Below are positions 8,962 to 19,849 of a stretch of 64,000 nucleotides of DNA, piece after piece. Positions within the stretch are counted from its first letter, which is position 1. Each line of letters starts with the position of its first letter. The DNA is from Marinobacter sp. SS21 (GTDB lineage Bacteria; Pseudomonadota; Gammaproteobacteria; Pseudomonadales; Oleiphilaceae). The translations under genes were made by a program, and so were the position numbers. The stretch covers positions 1 through 64,000 of the forward strand of contig NZ_JAQNDA010000009.1 in NCBI RefSeq assembly GCF_028369065.1, written 5' to 3'. Under the pieces are notes generated by a model that had not been told where the DNA came from, searched no databases, and was given only the letters and a program-made list of their open reading frames with translations.

Positions 8962-9975
8962 ATGTCGGAATGGGATGGTGACAAGCAGTCAGGCTGGGGC
9001 GAGCCGGAAGGAGGCAGGCCGGTGAGGGTCTCCGGTGGCGAGTCGGGCAGGGATTGGAAGCTGATCGAGAAGCTGGTGATGTCGCTGCAGACAGAGCAGC
9101 GCAAGAGCCGCCGTTGGGGGGTGTTTTTCAAGCTGCTCACCTTCGTGTATCTGTTCGTGCTGTTGTTCGCGTTTATGTTTCCAATGGGGGAGGGCATGAA
9201 GCCGTCCATTGGCGAGCACACCGCATTGATTGAGATCAACGGCACCATTGCGGCGAACGAGTTGGCCAGTGCTGATAACATGGTGGGTGCGTTGCGTGAG
9301 GCCTTTGAGGAAAAGTCCGCCAAAGCCATTGTGTTGAGGATCAACAGTCCGGGTGGGAGTCCGGTGCAGGCTGGCTACGTCTATGACGAGATTCGTCGTC
9401 TCAGGGAGGAGTATCCCGAGAAGAAAGTGTATGCGGTGATTGTCGATATTGGTGCTTCCGGTGCCTATTACATTGCCGCTGCGGCTGATGAGATCTATGC
9501 CGACAAGGCGAGTCTGGTCGGCTCCATTGGTGTTGTGGGCGGTGGCTTCGGATTTACCGGACTGATGGACAAGCTTGGCCTTGAGCGGCGCCTGTACACG
9601 GCCGGTGAAAATAAAGCGTTTCTTGATCCTTTCTCGCCCGAAAAGGAGAGTGAAGTGGCGTTCTGGCAGCAAGTGCTGGAGACCACGCATCGTCAGTTTA
9701 TCGAGCAGGTCCGCCAGGGGCGCGGTGATCGGCTGGTGGAGACGGACGAGCTGTTCAGTGGGCTGGTTTGGAGTGGAGAGCAGGCTCAGGCGTTGGGGCT
9801 GGTGGACGGGCTGGGTAGTACCTCCCAGGTGGCACGGGATGTTGTCGGCCATGAAAAGCTGGTGGATTACACCCGCGGAGGCTCCAAGCTGGATGATCTC
9901 ATTCGGCGCTTTGGCGTGTCGCTGGGGGCCGGCTTCGCCGATCAGTTGGTTCAGTCCCGGCTGGAATTGCGGTAG
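8962..9975 (+). CDS. sppA: SppA-type signal peptide peptidase (S49 family)
   Basis: A 337-residue membrane-bound serine peptidase of family S49, short (single-domain) form. It has a soluble acidic N-terminus, one transmembrane helix (about residues 55-75) and a periplasmic catalytic domain. The Ser/Lys dyad is visible: Ser166 in DIGASGAYY and Lys218 in GENKAF; the NSPGGS oxyanion segment is at about 128-133. Such enzymes degrade cleaved signal peptides in the membrane. The start ATG at 8962 follows an AGGA ribosome-binding site. Its last 25 bp overlap the convergent yceF gene. Confidence 0.88.
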   Translation: MSEWDGDKQSGWGEPEGGRPVRVSGGESGRDWKLIEKLVMSLQTEQRKSRRWGVFFKLLTFVYLFVLLFAFMFPMGEGMKPSIGEHTALIEINGTIAANELASADNMVGALREAFEEKSAKAIVLRINSPGGSPVQAGYVYDEIRRLREEYPEKKVYAVIVDIGASGAYYIAAAADEIYADKASLVGSIGVVGGGFGFTGLMDKLGLERRLYTAGENKAFLDPFSPEKESEVAFWQQVLETTHRQFIEQVRQGRGDRLVETDELFSGLVWSGEQAQALGLVDGLGSTSQVARDVVGHEKLVDYTRGGSKLDDLIRRFGVSLGAGFADQLVQSRLELR

Positions 9976-10568
9976 GCCGCCGCCAGCGGTTCAAGGTTCC
10001 AGGCTCGTAGCAAGTCGCACAGGCCAATAAGCGGCAGGCCGATGAGGCTGTTGGGATCCCGTCCCGTCAGTTTGGAAAACAGCGCAATACCCAGTCCCTC
10101 CATGCGGAAACTGCCGGCACAGTCGTAGGGAGTCTCGGTGCGCAGGTAGTGCTCGACATCGTCGCGGCTCAGTGTCCGGAAGGTCACCTCAAAGGCTTCG
10201 CACAGGGTGTTCGTCTGTCCGCTGGCGGAATCCAGGAGCGCAAGGCCCGTCAGGAAACGCACGGTGTGCCCGCTGCATCGGGTAAGCTGGTCGACGGCGC
10301 GGCCGTGATCGCCGGGCTTAGTCAGAATGCTGCCGTCTGGCAGGGTGGCGACCTGATCCGAGCCGATGATCCAGTGATTGGGATATTGGGTTGCCAGGGC
10401 CTGGGCCTTCTCGGTGGCGAGTCGAACGGTGAGCTGCCCGGCGCTTTCGTTGGGCTGTCGGGACTCGTCGATGTCCGGGCTGGCGTGGTCAAACGGGAGG
10501 CCGAGCCGGCTCAGCAGTTGCCGCCGGTAGGGCGACGAGGAGGCGAGTACAAGCGGTTTGGCGGGCAT
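9951..10568 (-). CDS. yceF: Maf-family nucleotide pyrophosphatase (7-methyl-GTP type)
   Basis: A 205-residue Maf/HAM1-fold pyrophosphatase. It begins with the Maf signature LVLASSSPYRRQLL (about residues 6-19) and contains SPDIDES, the catalytic SDQVA segment (GSDQVA, about 69-74) and YDCAGSFRMEG (about 148-158). The chemistry is hydrolysis of modified or non-canonical NTPs to NMP and PPi. In E. coli the YceF paralogue prefers 7-methyl-GTP, and its location between rluC and yceD matches this gene. The 25-bp convergent overlap with sppA leaves no room for a terminator between them. The upstream region is shared with the divergent yceD promoter. Confidence 0.9.
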   Translation of the reverse strand: MPAKPLVLASSSPYRRQLLSRLGLPFDHASPDIDESRQPNESAGQLTVRLATEKAQALATQYPNHWIIGSDQVATLPDGSILTKPGDHGRAVDQLTRCSGHTVRFLTGLALLDSASGQTNTLCEAFEVTFRTLSRDDVEHYLRTETPYDCAGSFRMEGLGIALFSKLTGRDPNSLIGLPLIGLCDLLRAWNLEPLAAAYRNSSRD

Positions 10569-10694
10569 TCGAGCGTCCTCCCGGGTTGGTGTTGATGCGG
10601 GCTATACTACCCTTATTGTGTCGGCAATGTTACGTGCCGAACGCTGCACCTTGTTGAATTTCACGGCGCTGGCCCGGATTTGTTAACGAAGTCT

Positions 10695-10723
10695 TTGACA
10701 CCGGCGGGTCAGCCCCCTAAAAT
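10695..10723 (+). promoter_or_regulatory. Near-consensus sigma-70 promoter for yceD-rpmF
   Basis: -35 TTGACA (perfect), a 17-bp spacer and -10 TAAAAT (five of six). The expected transcription start is at about 10730, only a few bases before the yceD ATG at 10733. Confidence 0.8.
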
Positions 10724-10732
10724 TGCGCGCCT

Positions 10733-11278
10733 ATGTCAAACGCCGAATTGCCAAAGACCGTCGATCCTTACAAACTCGCGGAGCAGAGCAGCGTTCTGGA
10801 AGGCCGGGTTCCCCTTAAAGCCCTGGATCGTTTTTCTGACTGTGTGGCTGGGATTGCTGAAGGTGGGCAATGTCAGGTCTCGCTCGCGTTCTCTATGGAT
10901 GATGAGCGTCGCCGTGTGGTGTCTGGAGAGCTGGAAGCCGAAGTCGAGCTTGAGTGCCAGCGTTGTATGACTCCGATGCAGGCGACCCTGACATCTCAGT
11001 TCCGGCTAGGGTTGGTGACCAGTGATGAGCAGGCCCAACGGTTGCCCAAAGAGCTGGAGCCGTTTCTGACGGACGAGTTCAGTGCCAACCTGTGGACCCT
11101 GGTGGAAGACGAGCTATTGCTGGTCTTGCCGCCTTTCCCGGTGCATGCGTTGGGTGATTGCCCAGCCAGGGAGCAGCTGCAGGAACTGGAAGCGGGCGAT
11201 TCGGAGCCCGTAGCTTCAGCACCGAAGCGGGAAAACCCGTTCAGCGTGCTGGCCGGGCTTAAGACGAAAAAGCATTAA
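10733..11278 (+). CDS. yceD: YceD/DUF177 family protein (23S rRNA accumulation protein)
   Basis: A 181-residue DUF177 protein. It has the conserved CxxC segment LECQRCMTPM (about residues 77-86), a VEDELLLVLP motif (about 125-134) and the NPFSVLAGLK C-terminal motif. The family is required for normal 23S rRNA levels in bacteria and plants and is almost always encoded directly before rpmF (L32), as here. The N-terminus lines up with E. coli YceD, so the ATG at 10733 is probably correct even though it sits only about 10 bp from the -10 hexamer (see findings). rpmF follows after 85 bp. Confidence 0.9.
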   Translation: MSNAELPKTVDPYKLAEQSSVLEGRVPLKALDRFSDCVAGIAEGGQCQVSLAFSMDDERRRVVSGELEAEVELECQRCMTPMQATLTSQFRLGLVTSDEQAQRLPKELEPFLTDEFSANLWTLVEDELLLVLPPFPVHALGDCPAREQLQELEAGDSEPVASAPKRENPFSVLAGLKTKKH

Positions 11279-11363
11279 ATACGCAGGCGCAGGCGCTCTC
11301 TTGTTGGCGCGCCGGGACGCTGTTTTTTACGAACGCTAGTTTTACAAGGTCAGGAGCATAATC

Positions 11364-11543
11364 ATGGCTGTACAGCAAAACCGAAAGACCCGCTCTAAGC
11401 GCGGTATGCGCCGCTCTCACGATGCACTGGGCACCGCGACTCTGTCCACCGATGCCACCACCGGCGAGATTCATCGTCGCCACCACGTCTCTGCCGACGG
11501 CTTCTACCGTGGCAAGCAGGTGGTTGAAGCGCGCGACGAGTAA
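11364..11543 (+). CDS. rpmF: 50S ribosomal protein L32
   Basis: A 59-residue basic protein starting [20 protein letters not shown], the standard L32 N-terminus, and ending with an [14 protein letters not shown] segment. It is a structural component of the large ribosomal subunit. The ribosome-binding site is CAGGAG, 8 bases before the ATG. It lies between yceD and plsX, a conserved link between ribosome and phospholipid synthesis. This is the alternative L32 form without the zinc-binding cysteines. Confidence 0.97.
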   Translation: MAVQQNRKTRSKRGMRRSHDALGTATLSTDATTGEIHRRHHVSADGFYRGKQVVEARDE

Positions 11544-11566
11544 TCGTTGCGTCTTAAGCTGCATCC

Positions 11567-12586
11567 ATGCCTGACGGACCAGCGGTGAACTCAGTCACCA
11601 TTGCCGTCGATGCCATGAGTGGCGACCGAGGGCCGGCAATCACCGTGTCGGCCGCTCTCGATGCAGTGCGCGAAAACGAGGCCTTGAGTATTGTTCTGGT
11701 TGGAATCCAGAGCGAGCTCGAGGCCTTGTTGCGTGAGGGCCACCCTCGAATTCGAATCGAGGAGGCTGTCGACGTGGTGCGAATGAACGAGCGCCCCTCC
11801 CACGCGATTCGTCATAAACAGAATTCCTCCATGGCGGTCACCCTGCGTCTGGTGCGCGATGGCGTTGCCCAGGGTTGTGTCAGTGCTGGCAATACCGGAG
11901 CCTTGATGGCCTTTGGTCGCTCCATTATCCGCATGTACCCCGGCATTGAACGTCCCGCCATCACCAAGTTGATTCCTTCTCTGCGTGGTCAGTGTCATGT
12001 GCTCGACTTGGGCGCTAACGTGGACGCCAGTGCGGAGAATCTTTACCAGTTTGCGCTCATGGGCTCGTTGATGGCGTCTGCCATCAGCAATTTGCCGGAG
12101 CCCAGGGTTGCTCTGCTCAACGTCGGCGAAGAAGAGATCAAGGGCAATGAGCAGGTTCGTCTTGCCTCCCATCTTCTGGCCCAGTGTGACAGTGTGAATT
12201 ACATCGGTTATGTCGAGGGCAGTGATCTGTTCCGCAACGTCGCCGACGTGGTGGTGTGCGACGGCTTCGTAGGCAATATTGCGCTAAAGACCGGCGAGGG
12301 AGTTGCCGGGCTGCTGATCGAGCTGTTGGAGCAAGCGTTTACCCGGGGTGTTTATGGTCGCTTTGTTGGTTGGCTCGCCAGGCCAATACTCGGCCGTTTG
12401 TTGCGCCTGATGGATCCGTCCCGTCACAATGGAGCAAGTTTGCTCGGTCTGCAGGGTGTGGTGATCAAAAGCCATGGTAATGCCAATGAGCGGGCAATGT
12501 TGTCCGCGATCCGTCAGGCGGCTCGTGAAGTGGAAATGGAAGTGCCCAGTCGCATCAATGCCCGCCTGGATGACCTGATGATCTGA
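11567..12586 (+). CDS. plsX: Phosphate acyltransferase PlsX
   Basis: A 339-residue acyl-ACP:phosphate acyltransferase that makes acyl-phosphate, the donor for PlsY in phosphatidic acid synthesis. Characteristic segments are IAVDAMSGDRGP (about residues 12-23), the SAGNTGALMAFG glycine-rich motif (about 106-117), LDLGANVDA and VVCDGFVGNIALKT. It is a soluble, peripheral membrane enzyme. The gene follows rpmF by 23 bp and precedes fabD, the classical fab-cluster order. Upstream in-frame starts are limited; the ATG at 11567 is accepted, although MSVTIAVDAM-like starts are usual and MP...NSV adds about 8 residues. Confidence 0.96.
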   Translation: MPDGPAVNSVTIAVDAMSGDRGPAITVSAALDAVRENEALSIVLVGIQSELEALLREGHPRIRIEEAVDVVRMNERPSHAIRHKQNSSMAVTLRLVRDGVAQGCVSAGNTGALMAFGRSIIRMYPGIERPAITKLIPSLRGQCHVLDLGANVDASAENLYQFALMGSLMASAISNLPEPRVALLNVGEEEIKGNEQVRLASHLLAQCDSVNYIGYVEGSDLFRNVADVVVCDGFVGNIALKTGEGVAGLLIELLEQAFTRGVYGRFVGWLARPILGRLLRLMDPSRHNGASLLGLQGVVIKSHGNANERAMLSAIRQAAREVEMEVPSRINARLDDLMI

Positions 12587-12703
12587 TCATCGCCTGCGAC
12601 CAATGTCCAAGATCTTTCCCTCGGAACGCAATGGTTGTTGTAATACTTGCCTTGTACTATTGGCTAATCTCCTGAAATGCTCATTAACGGTAAGATTCCA
12701 ACT

Positions 12704-13642
12704 ATGAAAACAGCCTTTATTTTTCCTGGTCAGGGTTCTCAATCAGTCGGCATGCTGGGCGATGCAGTCGCTCACTGGCCGATGATTGAACAGACGTTTG
12801 CCGAGGCATCCGAGGTTCTGGGGTATGACCTTTGGCATTTATGTCAGAACGGACCTGCTGAAGAATTGAATCAAACCATGGTGACGCAGCCGGCATTGCT
12901 GACCGCGAGCATAGCTCTGTGGCGGCAATGGTGTGTGCTCGATGGAGGCCGGCCCGATTTTGTCGCTGGTCACAGCCTGGGCGAGTACAGTGCCTTGGTC
13001 GCGGCTGAAAGCCTGGACTTTGTCGATGCGGTCAAGCTGGTTCGTCTGCGTGGCGAGCTGATGCAAGACGCGGTTCCGGCCGGCGAGGGACGTATGGCGG
13101 CCATCCTGGGATTGGAAGATAACGATGTGGTGGCAGCCTGCGAAGAAGCCGCTGGCAGCGACGTGGTCTCCGCGGTGAATTTCAACGCCCCTGGGCAGGT
13201 GGTTATTGCCGGTGCGGCTGCTGCCGTGGAGCGGGCTATCGCGGTCTGCAAGGACAAGGGGGCCCGTAAGGCCATGCCACTGCCGGTCAGCGTGCCGTCG
13301 CACTGCGCGCTGATGAAGGGAGCTGCCGAAGAGCTGGAAAAAGCGCTTGATGAAGTGAGCTTTAATGATGCTGTCATCCCGGTGGTGCAGAATGTGTCCG
13401 CGCTTTCTGGCCAGGATCGCGACACCCTGAAGGCCAATCTGGTTCGCCAGTTGTATTCTCCTGTGCTGTGGACCGACTCCATCCGCAAGCTGGTCTCAGA
13501 GGAGGTCTCTGTCGCGGTGGAGTGTGGCGCGGGCAAGGTGCTGGCTGGATTAGTGAAGCGTATTGATCGAGGCTTGGCAGTGCATGGGATTGAAACTCCG
13601 GATGGGTTAGACGCCGCCATCAAGGCCTTTGCCCAGGCGTGA
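12704..13642 (+). CDS. fabD: Malonyl-CoA:ACP transacylase
   Basis: A 312-residue enzyme that transfers malonyl from CoA to ACP for fatty-acid elongation. From the chosen start MKTAFIFPGQGSQ, the nucleophile is Ser91 in GHSLGE and the catalytic His is His200 in VPSHCALM; Gln10 of the GQGSQ oxyanion motif is also present. The in-frame ATG at 12677 would add nine residues not seen in the family. A gap of about 117 bp separates it from plsX, so it may have its own promoter, though I did not find a convincing one. fabG follows. Confidence 0.96.
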   Translation: MKTAFIFPGQGSQSVGMLGDAVAHWPMIEQTFAEASEVLGYDLWHLCQNGPAEELNQTMVTQPALLTASIALWRQWCVLDGGRPDFVAGHSLGEYSALVAAESLDFVDAVKLVRLRGELMQDAVPAGEGRMAAILGLEDNDVVAACEEAAGSDVVSAVNFNAPGQVVIAGAAAAVERAIAVCKDKGARKAMPLPVSVPSHCALMKGAAEELEKALDEVSFNDAVIPVVQNVSALSGQDRDTLKANLVRQLYSPVLWTDSIRKLVSEEVSVAVECGAGKVLAGLVKRIDRGLAVHGIETPDGLDAAIKAFAQA

Positions 13643-13704
13643 CCCTATAGGCGGGGCCTGGCCCCATACCGACCGGATACACATAGAAAGCAAGGGAGCT
13701 ATCC

Positions 13705-14448
13705 ATGTCTCTAGAAGGAAAGATTGCGCTGGTAACCGGTGCAACTCGCGGCATAGGCAAGGCCATCGCGTTGGCGCTGGCAGCCCAGGGCGCGCGAGTG
13801 GTGGGCACCGCAACCAGCGCCGAAGGTGCGGAGACGATTACCGATCACCTGAAATCGGCAGGGTACGATGGCTTCGGCATCGTCATGAACGTTGCCGATT
13901 CGCAAAGCATCGAAGCCGGGCTCAAACAAGTCGCGGAAGAGGCGGGAGCGCCGGCCATCCTGGTGAACAACGCCGGCATAACCCGGGATAACCTGCTGCT
14001 TCGGTTGAAAGACGACGACTGGTCGGATGTTATTGAAACCAATCTGGCCAGCGTGTTCCGTCTCAGCAAGGCGGTGCTGAGGGGCATGGCCAAGGCTCGC
14101 TGGGGCCGGATTATCAACGTCAGTTCGGTGGTGGCTGGTATGGGCAACCCCGGCCAGGCGAACTATTGCGCTGCGAAGGCGGGTGTTGAAGGCTTTACTC
14201 GCAGTCTGGCTAAAGAGATGTCCAATCGCGGAATTACCGCGAACTGTGTGGCTCCGGGCTTTATCGACACCGATATGACGCGAAAACTGGACGATAAGCA
14301 GCGCGAGTCTATGATGGAAGTCATACCGGCCGGTCGACTCGGCGAGCCGGAGGAAGTTGCCGCCGTGGTGGCTTTCCTGGCCTCGGAGGCCGCGGGGTAT
14401 GTCACCGGTGAAACCATTCACGTCAATGGTGGCATGTACATGGGATAA
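13705..14448 (+). CDS. fabG: 3-oxoacyl-ACP reductase
   Basis: A 247-residue short-chain dehydrogenase that reduces 3-ketoacyl-ACP with NADPH. It has the cofactor motif TGATRGIG (about residues 11-18), NNAG at about 88-91, the catalytic Ser (about 140), Tyr154 and Lys158 (YCAAK), and the usual C-terminal ending HVNGGMYMG. The ribosome-binding site AAGGGAG precedes the ATG. Its place between fabD and acpP assigns it to the primary fatty-acid cycle rather than to a secondary SDR role. Confidence 0.96.
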   Translation: MSLEGKIALVTGATRGIGKAIALALAAQGARVVGTATSAEGAETITDHLKSAGYDGFGIVMNVADSQSIEAGLKQVAEEAGAPAILVNNAGITRDNLLLRLKDDDWSDVIETNLASVFRLSKAVLRGMAKARWGRIINVSSVVAGMGNPGQANYCAAKAGVEGFTRSLAKEMSNRGITANCVAPGFIDTDMTRKLDDKQRESMMEVIPAGRLGEPEEVAAVVAFLASEAAGYVTGETIHVNGGMYMG

Positions 14449-14524
14449 TGCTTGCGTGACGATGGTTATAACGGAACTATGGTTGTAATCCCTTGTTGCA
14501 CAAGATGTTAGACAGTTTGTTCGC

Positions 14525-14553
14525 TTGTTTGCGAATGGGCTTTAAACTAAACT
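14525..14553 (+). promoter_or_regulatory. Possible acpP promoter
   Basis: TTGTTT (14525-14530), a 17-bp spacer and TAAACT (14548-14553), inside the 150-bp fabG-acpP gap. The match is moderate. acpP commonly has its own strong promoter, since ACP is needed in large amounts. Confidence 0.35.
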
Positions 14554-14598
14554 GGCAATCCAATATGTTGCTTGGTTTGAAATCAAAGTGAGGAAATT

Positions 14599-14832
14599 AT
14601 GAGTACAGTTGAAGAGCGCGTGAAGAAGATCGTTTGTGAACAACTGGGCGTGAAAGAGTCCGAAGTTCAAAGCACATCTTCTTTTGTAGAGGACCTTGGC
14701 GCTGACTCACTGGACACCGTTGAGCTGGTCATGGCGCTCGAAGAAGAGTTTGAGACCGAGATCCCTGACGAGGAAGCGGAAAAGCTGGCCAGTGTTCAGG
14801 ACGCGATCGACTACATCGTCGCGCACACCTGA
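14599..14832 (+). CDS. acpP: Acyl carrier protein
   Basis: A 77-residue, highly acidic protein carrying growing acyl chains on a phosphopantetheine arm attached to Ser37 in [10 protein letters not shown]. It has the standard four-helix ACP length and motif layout ([12 protein letters not shown] start, EDLGADSL core, IPDEEAEK). The ribosome-binding site GAGGAA precedes the ATG. A terminator follows, so most transcripts probably stop before fabF. Confidence 0.98.
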   Translation: MSTVEERVKKIVCEQLGVKESEVQSTSSFVEDLGADSLDTVELVMALEEEFETEIPDEEAEKLASVQDAIDYIVAHT

Positions 14833-14860
14833 TACTCCGCTCGATTTATACGCCAAGCAG

Positions 14861-14897
14861 AAGCCGTCCTGAGCAGTACCTACGGGACGGCTTTTTT
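14861..14897 (+). terminator. Terminator/attenuator between acpP and fabF
   Basis: The stem AAGCCGTCC / GGACGGCTT is followed by six T residues. It ends the acpP transcript while allowing some read-through to fabF. Confidence 0.85.
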
Positions 14898-14948
14898 ATG
14901 GCCGCAATGTCGCTTGAATCAGATGAATGGACTTAGGTGAAGGGTGTT

Positions 14949-16190
14949 ATGGCTGAACGACGTGTTGTGATTACGGGCTTGGGCATGCTTTCCCCCTTGG
15001 GGAACGACGTGGCCACATCATGGGAGGGCATCAAGGCAGGCCGCAGCGGTATTGGCCTGATCGACCGCTTCGATGCCGCAGACTACAACACCAAGATCGG
15101 CGGAGCGGTTAAGGACCTGGATATCTCGCCTTACTTGTCGCCGAAGGACGCTCGCAAAATGGATGCGTTCATCCACTACGGGCTGATCGCCTCTCAGCAG
15201 GCGGTGGAAGACAGCGGGCTGAATCGTTTTGAAGCCCTGGACCCGGACCGGGTGGGGGTTGCCATCGGTTCTGGTATCGGCGGCCTGGAATTCATCGAAA
15301 AGAACGTCATCGCGCTGTCCGAGAACGGGCCGCGCAAGGTGTCGCCCTTTTTTGTGCCGGCGTCGGTTATCAATATGATTTCCGGTAACGTGGCCATCAA
15401 ATTTGGCTACCAGGGACCGAACATCGCGATTACCACCGCCTGCACAACCGGGACCCATAACATCGGTTATGCGGCCCGTACCATCGCATACGGCGACGCC
15501 GATGTCATGCTGGCCGGCGGCGCGGAAATGGCCACCACTCGCACGGGGATTGCCGCCTTCTCCGCCGCCAGGGCGCTGTCCACCCGTAATGACGAGCCGC
15601 AAAAGGCCAGTCGTCCATGGGATAAAGACAGGGACGGGTTTGTGCTCAGCGACGGCGCCGGTGTGCTGGTGCTTGAGGAGCTGGAGCACGCCAAGGCCCG
15701 GGGAGCGGAAATTTACGGCGAGGTCATCGGCTTTGGGATGAGTGATGACGCCCACCACATCACTGCGCCATCCGGCAAGGGCGCTGAGAAAGCCATGCAG
15801 AACGCCCTTCGCGACGCTGGGCTGGCACCGGCGGAGGTGGATTACATCAACGCTCATGGAACCTCGACCCAGATTGGCGACGTGGCCGAAGTGGAAGCGG
15901 TCAAGAACGTGTTTGGCGACCATGCCGGCAAGTTGGCGATGAGCAGCACCAAGTCCATGACCGGGCATCTGTTGGGCGCTGCGGGGGCGGTAGAGGCCAT
16001 TTTTTCGGTGTTGGCGGTTCGTGAGGGCGTGTTGCCTCCGACCATCAATCTGGAGAATCCGGACCAAGGCTGTGATCTTGACTTTGTGGCCAATCAGAGC
16101 CGGCAGGCCGATGTTAAGGTGGCTCTGTCCAATTCGTTTGGCTTCGGCGGTACCAACGGTACGCTGATCTTCCGTCGGTATGACGACTGA
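14949..16190 (+). CDS. fabF: 3-oxoacyl-ACP synthase II
   Basis: A 413-residue condensing enzyme of the fatty-acid elongation cycle. The Cys-His-His triad is Cys165 (TTACTTGTH), His303 ([11 protein letters not shown]) and His340 ([11 protein letters not shown]). The C-terminal NSFGFGGTN motif is present. The start at 14949 ([10 protein letters not shown]) follows a GAAGGG ribosome-binding site; an in-frame ATG 12 bp upstream is less likely. It is the last enzyme gene of the fab block and is followed after 8 bp by pabC. Confidence 0.96.
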   Translation: MAERRVVITGLGMLSPLGNDVATSWEGIKAGRSGIGLIDRFDAADYNTKIGGAVKDLDISPYLSPKDARKMDAFIHYGLIASQQAVEDSGLNRFEALDPDRVGVAIGSGIGGLEFIEKNVIALSENGPRKVSPFFVPASVINMISGNVAIKFGYQGPNIAITTACTTGTHNIGYAARTIAYGDADVMLAGGAEMATTRTGIAAFSAARALSTRNDEPQKASRPWDKDRDGFVLSDGAGVLVLEELEHAKARGAEIYGEVIGFGMSDDAHHITAPSGKGAEKAMQNALRDAGLAPAEVDYINAHGTSTQIGDVAEVEAVKNVFGDHAGKLAMSSTKSMTGHLLGAAGAVEAIFSVLAVREGVLPPTINLENPDQGCDLDFVANQSRQADVKVALSNSFGFGGTNGTLIFRRYDD

Positions 16191-16198
16191 GTGATGCC

Positions 16199-17007
16199 GT
16201 GGTAATGCTCGTTTGGGCCGAGCAGGCCCCGATTGACGCAAGCGATCGGGGGCTTGCCTACGGTGACGGGGTGTTTGAAACCATCCGGGTGTACCGGGGC
16301 GGGCCCATCCTGTTGCGCCAGCATCTGCATCGCATGCTGATGGGCGCGCGACGGCTGGGAATTGCCCTCACAGGCGATCAGTTGGCGGATTCCGTTGCGC
16401 AGGCACTTGCGCGTTATGCCGCTAGCGACGACTGGGTACTGAAGCTGATTCTCACCCGTGGCAGTGGTGGCCGAGGCTATGTGCCGTCCAGCGTCGGCGA
16501 ACCTTGTCTGATTTGCTCTCGCCATGACACGCCGGCGCAGCCCGATTCCTCCGGGGTAATTGCCCAGGTGGCCCAGCATCCCCTGGTGGTCAATCCGGCA
16601 TTGGCCGGGCTCAAATCCCTTAACCGGCTTGACCAGGTGATGGCCAGCATGGAATTGCGCCCTGGGGTCTATGACGTGCTGTTGACCGATGGGGCGGGGC
16701 GGCTGCTGGAAGGCGGGCGTACCAATGTGCTGTTACACCACCAGTCCGGCTGGATGACTCCGCCGGTGCGTTCTGTGGCGGTTCACGGCATCATGTTGGA
16801 TTATGTCACCGCGAGTTTGCAAGCGGCTGGCAGGCCTGTACGAGAACGGCCAATCCCGCTGTCGATGCTGAACCGACCCGGCTGTCTGGGCCTGTACTTG
16901 CTCAATAGCGTAGTCGGTGTGGTACCAGTTCGCAGGGTTGGTTGCCAGCATTTGCCAATTGACCGCACCCTTGCGACAATTTGCGCTCCACTGACCAGTC
17001 TGAAGTA

Positions 17008-17008
<1 letters not shown>
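16199..17008 (+). CDS. pabC: Aminodeoxychorismate lyase
   Basis: A 269-residue fold-type IV PLP enzyme that converts 4-amino-4-deoxychorismate to 4-aminobenzoate and pyruvate for folate synthesis. It has the family opening DRGLAYGDGVFETIRV (about residues 16-31), the PLP lysine in LKSLNRLDQV (about 139-148) and the conserved EGGRTNVL segment (about 172-179, a canonical E..N-type PLP loop). Starts at GTG 16199 and ATG 16205 are both possible. Its 3' end overlaps mltG (TAATG), so the two are translationally coupled. fabF-pabC-mltG-tmk is a conserved order in gammaproteobacteria. Confidence 0.93.
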
Positions 17009-18695
<1,687 letters not shown>

Positions 18696-19003
18696 TCCAC
18701 CGTTTTACTTTATCCCTGGGCTATCACGGCGTCGCCGTCCAGGCGTGACCTGCACCGCTGGCCGCCTCTGTGTCCCTGATTGTCACCGCCGATTCGGCCG
18801 CTTTCCCACCTATACGTACAATTGCCCGTTGTCTCCGCTGGACGGATTACACAGACTGCGCCGAGCAGATCGCCTTGCCGCTGCTGCCCATGCCGGCGCT
18901 CCAGGCGGTCAACGGCCTGGGTGTTTTATGTACAATTCGCCGATTTCTGCTTTAATGAAAACAGGTTACCGTCTCCCCTGATTTTTCGATCAGATAAGAC
19001 CCT
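18696..19003. other. 308-bp intergenic region with an imperfect direct repeat
   Basis: No convincing gene; the short open frames here lack ribosome-binding sites and recognisable content. Two similar segments begin GTACAATT at 18816-18836 and 18930-18950, each preceded by TA-rich sequence; both contain TACAAT, a possible -10 hexamer. The region probably holds the promoter of the AraC-type gene at 19004. Confidence 0.45.
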
Positions 19004-19849
19004 ATGTTAAATGCGCACCTGCTAAAACTGCCGGAAGCGGCTCACCAGCATCGCCACGATTATCACCAGTTGGTGATCGGGGTGCGTGGGCAGGCGGAGC
19101 TGAGTGTGGAAGGCAGCGATGCGCGTCTCGACACCTGGAGCGCCTGCCTGTTACCGACCGAAGTTCGCCACGATTACCGGGGAGACCAGCAGAACCATGT
19201 ACTGGTCATCAACCTCGATCCTTATGTTCCTGCTTTGAATTCCCCGGACCACGCCGAATACGATCAGCTGGCGCCTTTGTTCGAACGGCCCCGAACCGTC
19301 AACCTGGATAATAAACTGCAGGGATTGGTGCAGTTCTGTGCGGCGGAGTTTGACCGAACGCCAGATAACGACGGCCTCAGGCGGCATCTCAGTGCGGGTA
19401 TTCTCCATTGCCTGGCCAATCGGGTGCAGAGCCAAAGCCAGCGGCCACGGAGAAATCGTGCCGGTCTTAGCCCTGACACCATTCGCCGTTACGTTATGGA
19501 GAACCTGCACAAAAAAATTACCGTGCAGGATTTGGCCAATGTTGCCTGCTTGAGTGTCAGCCGGTTTCACGAAATTTTCCGCAGTCTGACCGGGGTATCG
19601 CCCCATCAATATCTGATTCAGATCCGGCTGGATCAAGCCGTTCAGTTGCTCACCTCAACTCAGTTGTCGGCGACGGAAGTCAGCTATCGTACTGGCTTCT
19701 CCAGTCAGAGTGCGCTGACCAACGCTCTGAGAAAGCATCGTGGCACCATTCCATCGCAACTGCGCCATCTCAACAGCGCAGCGTCCGCTCTTCCGCTGGA
19801 AATGAGTGCAGTTCTGGAACTATCGGAGGATTTGGCAACTAAATCGTAG
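19004..19849 (+). CDS. AraC-family regulator, probable proline-catabolism activator (PruR-like)
   Basis: A 281-residue regulator with an N-terminal cupin-like sensing domain (about residues 10-130, with the HRHDYHQLVIGVRG start typical of AraC cupins) and a C-terminal AraC double helix-turn-helix (about 160-258). The DNA-binding part has the VQDLANVACLSVSRFHEIFR and SATEVSYRTGFSSQSALTNALRK segments. It sits 190 bp upstream of putA on the same strand. In Pseudomonas, the AraC-type PruR next to putAP activates both genes in response to proline, and the PutA here has no DNA-binding domain of its own. The assignment to proline control is therefore inference from context and known family members. 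Confidence 0.8.
   Translation: MLNAHLLKLPEAAHQHRHDYHQLVIGVRGQAELSVEGSDARLDTWSACLLPTEVRHDYRGDQQNHVLVINLDPYVPALNSPDHAEYDQLAPLFERPRTVNLDNKLQGLVQFCAAEFDRTPDNDGLRRHLSAGILHCLANRVQSQSQRPRRNRAGLSPDTIRRYVMENLHKKITVQDLANVACLSVSRFHEIFRSLTGVSPHQYLIQIRLDQAVQLLTSTQLSATEVSYRTGFSSQSALTNALRKHRGTIPSQLRHLNSAASALPLEMSAVLELSEDLATKS

Noticed and set aside
18745..18990. Small genes in the tmk-AraC gap
   Set aside because: The open frames of 60-80 codons in several frames have no ribosome-binding site and no recognisable sequence.
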